Source: Lacticaseibacillus chiayiensis
GTDB taxonomy: Bacteria; Bacillota; Bacilli; Lactobacillales; Lactobacillaceae
Assembly (NCBI RefSeq): GCF_004123795.1
Contig: NZ_MSSM01000031.1
Coordinates: forward strand, 1 to 64,000
DNA length: 64,000 nucleotides
Direction: 5' to 3'
Part shown: piece by piece, positions 59,052-64,000 of the stretch
Layout of the letters: each line of letters opens with the position of its first letter
Numbering within the stretch: the first letter of the stretch is position 1
Translations under genes and position numbers: made by a program
Notes under the pieces: generated by a model
The model's database searches: none
What the model was told of the DNA's origin: nothing
The model's input: only the letters and a program-made list of their open reading frames with translations

Positions 59052-59165
59052 TAGTGCCAAAGCGGAGCAGTCATAGGCGGTTTGGGGCTCAGCCGTGCCC
59101 TCCCGCTCTAGCTTCGCGTCGCCAGCCCCCAAACCGCCGGAGATTGCGGAGTTTGGCACGACAAG
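59052..59165. repeat. Family B palindromic repeat, copy B2
   Basis: Bounded by GTGCCAAA and TTTGGCAC, with an inner stem GCGGTTTGGGGCT pairing with AGCCCCCAAACCGC. It shares the apex sequence CTCTAGCTTCGCGTCGCCAG and the tail CACGACAAG with copy B1 at 12474, but the middle stem has a different, still complementary, sequence. It occupies the 370-base gap before pepC; no other gene is seen there. Confidence 0.8.
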
Positions 59166-59284
59166 AAAACTTTCAGCCTAACTTGCCTGAATACGGTAAA
59201 TTTAATTACATCTTCCTTTCCATCTTTAAATTCAAATTAAATTGAGGTAAGGTTTCTTTAATGCACTAAGAAAAGGGGCTCGCT

Positions 59285-60604
59285 ATGTCAGAAATTACAT
59301 TTGATCAGATTAAGGCATTTCAAAAGCAGCTTGCGCACCATCCTGCCGCCGCTGCTCGCAGTCGTGCGGTTCAAAACGTGGGACCACAGGCGGCCAGTCG
59401 CGAGACCATCGTCGGCGAGGACATGAAACCGGTGTTCTCGATCGACCTTGACACCGGCAGTGTTGCTAACCAAAAGAAAAGTGGTCGGTGCTGGTTATTT
59501 GCCACATTAAACACGGTTCGCCACGGAATTGCCGATGAATTCGGCCTGAAAGATTTCGAGTTCTCGCAAAATTACAACGCCTTTTTCGACCGGCTGGAGA
59601 AAGCCAACCTATTCTATGAAAATATTTTGGCAACTGCCGACAAACCACTCGACGATCGCGAAGTCGCCACTTACCTCAGTGGACCGGATCAAGACGGCGG
59701 CCATTATGACCAGGCAGCTGCACTTATCGAAAAGTATGGCTTGGTGCCAAAGTCCGTCATGCCGGAAACATATAACAGTGACAAAACAGCTGAATTAAAC
59801 AGCGTCTTGAACGAGAAATTGCGCAAAGACGCCAAGGTATTACGTACGCTGAAGCGACAACATGTCAGTAAAGAAGCGATTGCCGCTAAGAAACGCGAAC
59901 TGCTCAGTGTGGTTTATCGCATCCTCGCCTATACTTTTGGCAACCCACCGACGACGTTCGATTTCGAATATCGTGACGACAAGAAACAATTTCACCGCGA
60001 TACCGGTTTAACTCCGCAAACTTTCTTCAAAAAATACGTCAAGTGGCACTTTGATGATTACATCGTGGTCGCCAGCGATCCTGAGCCAAACAAAAAATAT
60101 CAACAGCTCTATACCATCAAAGCTGCCAATACCGTGATTGAGGGTCATCCTTTAACCATTTTGAATCTCCCACCAGAGCGGCTGAAGCAGCTGGCATTAG
60201 CGCAACTGCAAGCCGGTGAAGTCGTGTGGTTCGGTAATGATGTCTTGGCCGATATGGACCGGAAATCCGGCACCCTCAAAGGTGGCCTTTTCAATTACAA
60301 CGACTTGTTCGACGTTGATTTTCACGTGGACAAAGCGGTTCGAATCGTGACTGCCGAAGCCGAAATGTCGCATGCCATGACGTTTACCGGCGCCGATGTC
60401 GTTGATGGCAAGGTAACAAAATGGAAAGTCGAAAATTCGTGGGGCAAGGACAACGGTCATGACGGTTATTTTGTTGCCGATGCGAGTTGGTTTGATCAGT
60501 ACGTCTATGAGGTTGTCGTTCGCAAGAGCCTCCTGACCCCAACCGAGCAAGCCGCCCTTCAAACCACGCCGATTAACCTGCCTGTGTGGGATTTTCTGAA
60601 TTAA
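59285..60604 (+). CDS. pepC: Aminopeptidase C (bleomycin hydrolase family C1B), first copy
   Basis: 439 residues. Catalytic Cys in NQKKSGRCWLFATLNT near residue 70, His in EMSHAMTFTGADV near 360, Asn in WKVENSWGKDNG near 380. These cytosolic hexameric cysteine peptidases trim N-terminal residues from peptides during growth on milk protein. AAAAGGGG precedes the start. A second, similar gene follows 130 bases downstream. Confidence 0.94.
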   Translation: MSEITFDQIKAFQKQLAHHPAAAARSRAVQNVGPQAASRETIVGEDMKPVFSIDLDTGSVANQKKSGRCWLFATLNTVRHGIADEFGLKDFEFSQNYNAFFDRLEKANLFYENILATADKPLDDREVATYLSGPDQDGGHYDQAAALIEKYGLVPKSVMPETYNSDKTAELNSVLNEKLRKDAKVLRTLKRQHVSKEAIAAKKRELLSVVYRILAYTFGNPPTTFDFEYRDDKKQFHRDTGLTPQTFFKKYVKWHFDDYIVVASDPEPNKKYQQLYTIKAANTVIEGHPLTILNLPPERLKQLALAQLQAGEVVWFGNDVLADMDRKSGTLKGGLFNYNDLFDVDFHVDKAVRIVTAEAEMSHAMTFTGADVVDGKVTKWKVENSWGKDNGHDGYFVADASWFDQYVYEVVVRKSLLTPTEQAALQTTPINLPVWDFLN

Positions 60605-60733
60605 ATACGAGTTATATGCTAGACTATGCTTGTCGCTTCATTCAGGCGACATGGGCAGCTAACTGGATATTGCAACTTTTGACTGCCGACTGCTTCATCA
60701 TCAAATGTTTAATAAAAAGGAGTGCTTATTTCA

Positions 60734-62080
60734 ATGTCTGCAGAAATTACTTCTGGCGATTTGGACCAGTTCAAACAGGATCTTCAAGCCACACCCGGCG
60801 CCGCTGCCTTACAGAAGGCGGTTATGAACAATGGTATCAACGCAACTGCCGAAAACACCGACAGCAAAGTGGCCATGACACCGACTTTTTCAATCGAGCT
60901 TGAAACCGGCACCGTTGCCAACCAAAAGCAAAGCGGCCGCTGCTGGATGTTTGCCGCCCTCAATACTATGCGCCACGGCATCCAGGCACAGTTTAAGATC
61001 AAAGGCTTTGAACTTTCCCAAAACTATACCAACTTCTGGGATAAATTTGAAAAGTCCAATTATTTTTATGAAAATGTTTTGAAAACTGCTGATCAACCAC
61101 TGGACAGCCGTAAAGTCGCGTTCCTCTTGGCCACCCCGCAACAAGACGGCGGCCAATGGGACATGTTATCCGCATTGATTGAAAAATACGGCATCGTACC
61201 GAAGTCAGTAATGCCGGAAACATACAACTCAAGTAAAAGTAACGAATTAAACGGCTTGCTCAACCTGAAGCTGCGTAAAGACGCGGTTAAACTGCGCAAG
61301 TTAGTGGCCGACAAAGCCAATGATGCCGACATCGAAGCAGCTAAGCAAAAGATGTTGGCGGAAGACTACCGGATTTTGGCTTACGCTTTAGGCAACCCGC
61401 CGACTAAGTTCGACTTTGAGTATCGCGATGATGACAAGAACTACCACATCGATCGCGAACTGACCCCACTAACTTTCTTCAAGAAGTACGTTGGTTGGAA
61501 CCTTGATGACTATCAAAGTATTATCAATGCACCAACTGCCGATAAGCCATACAACCACCTTTATACCGTTGAAATGCTTGGTAACGTGGTTGGTGGTCGC
61601 GAAGTACGCCACCTGAACCTCGACATTGATACCTTCAAAGCCTTAGCCATCAAGCAGCTCAAGGCTGGCGAGTCCGTCTGGTTCGGTTCCGATGTCGGTC
61701 AAAGTTCTGACCGCCAACTCGGTATTCTGGACACCAACATCTACAAGAAAGATGACCTCTTTAACACCGACTTCACCATGACAAAAGCAGAACGCCTCGA
61801 CTATGGCGAAAGTCTCATGACCCATGCCATGGTGCTGACTGGCGTTGACATTGTTGACGGCAAACCGACCAAATGGAAGGTCGAAAACTCTTGGGGTGAC
61901 AAGGTCGGCGAAAAAGGTTACTTCGTGGCAAGCGATGACTGGTTCGACCAATTTGTCTACCAAGTTGTCATTTCCAAGAAGTACCTGCCAACCGAATTAC
62001 AAGATGTCATCAAAAACGAATATGCCAAGCCAACCGTTCTGGCACCATGGGATCCAATGGGTGCTTTGGCATCAAGATAG
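60734..62080 (+). CDS. pepC: Aminopeptidase C (bleomycin hydrolase family C1B), second copy
   Basis: 448 residues from the ATG at 60734 (AAGGAG upstream). Active-site segments NQKQSGRCWMFAALNT, LMTHAMVLTGVDI and WKVENSWGDKVG are intact. Its sequence parallels the first copy throughout (TYNSSKSNELN versus TYNSDKTAELN), so this is a tandem duplication that has since diverged. The two may differ in specificity, as PepC and PepE/PepG do in other lactobacilli. A strong terminator follows. Confidence 0.94.
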   Translation: MSAEITSGDLDQFKQDLQATPGAAALQKAVMNNGINATAENTDSKVAMTPTFSIELETGTVANQKQSGRCWMFAALNTMRHGIQAQFKIKGFELSQNYTNFWDKFEKSNYFYENVLKTADQPLDSRKVAFLLATPQQDGGQWDMLSALIEKYGIVPKSVMPETYNSSKSNELNGLLNLKLRKDAVKLRKLVADKANDADIEAAKQKMLAEDYRILAYALGNPPTKFDFEYRDDDKNYHIDRELTPLTFFKKYVGWNLDDYQSIINAPTADKPYNHLYTVEMLGNVVGGREVRHLNLDIDTFKALAIKQLKAGESVWFGSDVGQSSDRQLGILDTNIYKKDDLFNTDFTMTKAERLDYGESLMTHAMVLTGVDIVDGKPTKWKVENSWGDKVGEKGYFVASDDWFDQFVYQVVISKKYLPTELQDVIKNEYAKPTVLAPWDPMGALASR

Positions 62081-62114
62081 TGTCAGTCATTTGAACTGGC
62101 GGCGATAAAAATAG

Positions 62115-62167
62115 GGACAGAAGTTTTTCGGCATTGATGCTCGAAAGGCTTCTGTCCTTTTTTTGTC
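62115..62167 (+). terminator. Terminator after the tandem pepC genes
   Basis: GGACAGAAG pairs with CTTCTGTCC (perfect 9 bp), followed by a run of T. The region from here to 62391 holds no gene that I can see. Confidence 0.85.
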
Positions 62168-62391
62168 TGGTGCCGGAGAGTGCGCCACCTTTTCTTGTTT
62201 TAATCATTAGGATCGCCTCCTCGGATACACATGATATACATTCTAAGCAGAAACTTTTCCACTCGTAATATCTAGCTGAGATTCTCCGCCATGTACGCTC
62301 AACTTTCTAAGCGGGCCTGTTCGCGCTCTGCCTGAATTGTGGTATTCTGATGGCAACCGAATTAAAGTCATTTTCGAAATGGAGGTTGGGT

Positions 62392-63492
62392 ATGGGGACA
62401 CAGTTGGGTTTTGATTGGCGTCAAATGGTTCATTCGCGGAAGAATCTTGCCTTGGCAGGATTGTTTGCTGCGGCGTTTATCATTGGTTTTTTTGCATTGA
62501 TGTGGACGCATCGCTTGGATGCCGGACAGACGGCGCAGGCGACAGCGAATGCGGCGGTGGCCAATTATGCTGAATATAATCTGGATACATTGAGTAAGGC
62601 GCAGAAACCGTTGCTGGCGAATCTGGACGCGCAGAATTCGGCAACCGGCGTGATTGGATTGGGGATTAAGCTTGATGAGCCCGACACAACGCGGAACGGC
62701 TTGCTGAGCTTACGCAATGCGCAACTGGAAATGCGGCAGCGGCATTTTAAAGCGATCAACACGATGCCATTGCCGCCACTTCATCAGCTAAAAGGCGACG
62801 TTTTGACGCTTACAAAACTAAAGAATCATGACAAACCTGCCATTACTGGGGTGACAACCAGCAGTTCTTACATAGTCACTATCTTACCTTATCTCAGCTG
62901 GCTTACTGGCGCGGCGGCTATTTTGCTTGCCTGCGACAGTTGGGTCGAACGGCGGCATCACCGGACACTGATGACCGCACGCCCGTTGACGGCTGGCGTG
63001 GCCGGCAGCAGTCGGCTCCTGACGTTAACGGGATTTTATCTGCTCATTCTAGCGGTCGGCTTGCTGGCGATCGTTGTATTGCCGGCATTATTCAACGGCA
63101 TCGGCAATACTGCCTATCCACTAGCCGTCATGGGGCAAACCTTATTACCGTTACGGCAATATCTTCTTGTATTCGGCGGGCTGACACTACTAGCCGGCAT
63201 CTGGATTATTAGTTTTTGTATGCTGCTTAACACGTGGGTCACGAATGCCTATCTGACGACCTTCATTGTGGCGGCAGTTGCCATCTCGCCGCTAATGCTG
63301 CCGCAAGTTTTCCGTTTTCTTTGGTTCCTCCCGTTTCCTTATCTAGATAGTTACGCCACCTTAAGCGGCACGCTGATTGACCGCCTTAATCAGCCGCTTG
63401 CCAGCGTGGGCGTCGGTGCTGCCTTGCTACTCGGCTGGGCCTTCGTCAATCTGGGGCTTTTCGGCTATCGCGTTAAAAAGGAGGTTGCCTGA
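62392..63492 (+). CDS. ABC-2-type permease-like membrane protein
   Basis: 366 residues from an ATG at 62392 with GGAGG six bases upstream. One N-terminal membrane segment (about residues 20-42), an extracellular region of about 120 residues, then a cluster of five membrane segments. This is the same plan as the permeases at 34-36 kb. No ATPase gene is seen before it, so the ATPase probably lies beyond the right edge or elsewhere. Confidence 0.75.
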   Translation: MGTQLGFDWRQMVHSRKNLALAGLFAAAFIIGFFALMWTHRLDAGQTAQATANAAVANYAEYNLDTLSKAQKPLLANLDAQNSATGVIGLGIKLDEPDTTRNGLLSLRNAQLEMRQRHFKAINTMPLPPLHQLKGDVLTLTKLKNHDKPAITGVTTSSSYIVTILPYLSWLTGAAAILLACDSWVERRHHRTLMTARPLTAGVAGSSRLLTLTGFYLLILAVGLLAIVVLPALFNGIGNTAYPLAVMGQTLLPLRQYLLVFGGLTLLAGIWIISFCMLLNTWVTNAYLTTFIVAAVAISPLMLPQVFRFLWFLPFPYLDSYATLSGTLIDRLNQPLASVGVGAALLLGWAFVNLGLFGYRVKKEVA

Positions 63493-64000
63493 TGCGCTAT
63501 TTTAAGTTTCAACTCCATCAATTGCTCACTAACCGCAAAAACTTAGCTGTCATCGGCATTGCCTTAGTTGCGCTACTATGTCAATTTATCTTTTTCCCAC
63601 CCAATAAAGTGCCTGCTGAGCTGCCAACAAGAAATGCGCTGACCCGCGATCGCGATAAAAATATGGCTTTTGTCAATGAGCCTCATGGTTCCATGACAGC
63701 TAAATGGGTACCAGCTACCCGTGAGTTTGCCAACATCGAAACGCGCATGTTAAAAGCCCAAAAGCAACAGCACACGCAATCGTATGTGAAAGCAACCTTG
63801 CATTATCTGGCATTTTTAGGTCAAAACGCCGCCAATCCCGATGCCCAATCCAGTCCATTTCACTATCCGCTTTCCTATTACTTTGAGAATCGCCAGTACC
63901 CTGATGCCGACGCGGCCTTTGCCAATGCAACCATGTATCGTTCACTGGAACCCTTGGCTAAACAGGCCCACCCCGACATCGCCACGGTTAAGCAACAAAC
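63492..64000 (+). CDS. ABC-2-type permease-like membrane protein, 5' part (runs off right edge)
   Basis: The ATG at 63492 shares a base with the upstream stop (TGATG). The 169 visible residues have a single N-terminal membrane segment (about 18-38) followed by an extracellular-type loop, matching the start of the preceding gene and suggesting a paired permease. The rest is outside the window. Confidence 0.7.
   Translation, partial: MRYFKFQLHQLLTNRKNLAVIGIALVALLCQFIFFPPNKVPAELPTRNALTRDRDKNMAFVNEPHGSMTAKWVPATREFANIETRMLKAQKQQHTQSYVKATLHYLAFLGQNAANPDAQSSPFHYPLSYYFENRQYPDADAAFANATMYRSLEPLAKQAHPDIATVKQQ

Overview
This window reads as chromosomal DNA of a low-to-mid GC Gram-positive lactic acid bacterium, most likely of the Lacticaseibacillus casei/paracasei/rhamnosus group. 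The evidence is strong GGAGG ribosome binding sites, two PepC-type aminopeptidases, a Lactobacillus-type B12-dependent ribonucleotide reductase, a nucleoside deoxyribosyltransferase, MucBP and serine-rich surface proteins, and a flavin-based extracellular electron transfer (EET) locus. The species call is inference from protein families; no rRNA or tRNA gene was found.

The backbone is the Firmicutes housekeeping cluster on the minus strand, read right to left: dut, radA, PIN-TRAM (yacL), gltX, cysS, mrnC, rlmB, yacP/rae1, rpmG, secE, nusG, rplK, rplA. It has been opened in several places by accessory modules, so genes that usually touch are now several to tens of kilobases apart.

Region by region. 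1-4.2 kb: N-terminal part of a very large serine/alanine-rich adhesin, cut by the window edge, with a possible attenuator in its leader. 4.7-12.3 kb: aldehyde dehydrogenase, ribosomal proteins L1 and L11, an Mg2+ P-type ATPase and an amidase. 12.7-17.1 kb: a B12-dependent nucleotide module (adenosyltransferase, ECF substrate-binding protein, DUF4430 lipoprotein, class II RNR behind a tandem NrdR-like site, deoxyribosyltransferase). 17.1-19.0 kb: hydrolase, nusG, secE, rpmG. 19.1-29.2 kb: a divergent EET locus (two UbiA prenyltransferases, ApbE, PplA-like flavolipoprotein; opposite strand ndh2, eetA, eetB, dmkB), interrupted between eetB and dmkB by a TnpB element whose gene carries a frameshift. 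29.4-33 kb: a two-peptide bacteriocin operon, gene-poor DNA, a phosphoesterase and an orphan secreted protein. 33-42.4 kb: an ABC exporter, a frameshifted LLM oxidoreductase with a reductase partner, an AbrB/Doc toxin-antitoxin pair, an MFS pump with a divergent TetR regulator, and a decayed transposase. 42.5-50.6 kb: the yacP-rlmB-mrnC-cysS block, repeats, an orphan HTH gene, a GlcD-like oxidase, gltX and a YhfC-type protease. 50.8-55.2 kb: MucBP surface protein, ABC transporter and Rgg-type regulator. 55.3-64 kb: yacL, radA, dut, an acetyltransferase, two tandem pepC genes and the start of another ABC-2 operon.

The least explained structure is intergenic. Two families of long imperfect palindromes recur: family A at 7.6, 21.0 and 45.8-46.1 kb, and family B at 12.5 and 59.1 kb. 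Their outer arms are conserved while the central stem is replaced by a different sequence that still pairs perfectly, which points to selection on a folded structure.
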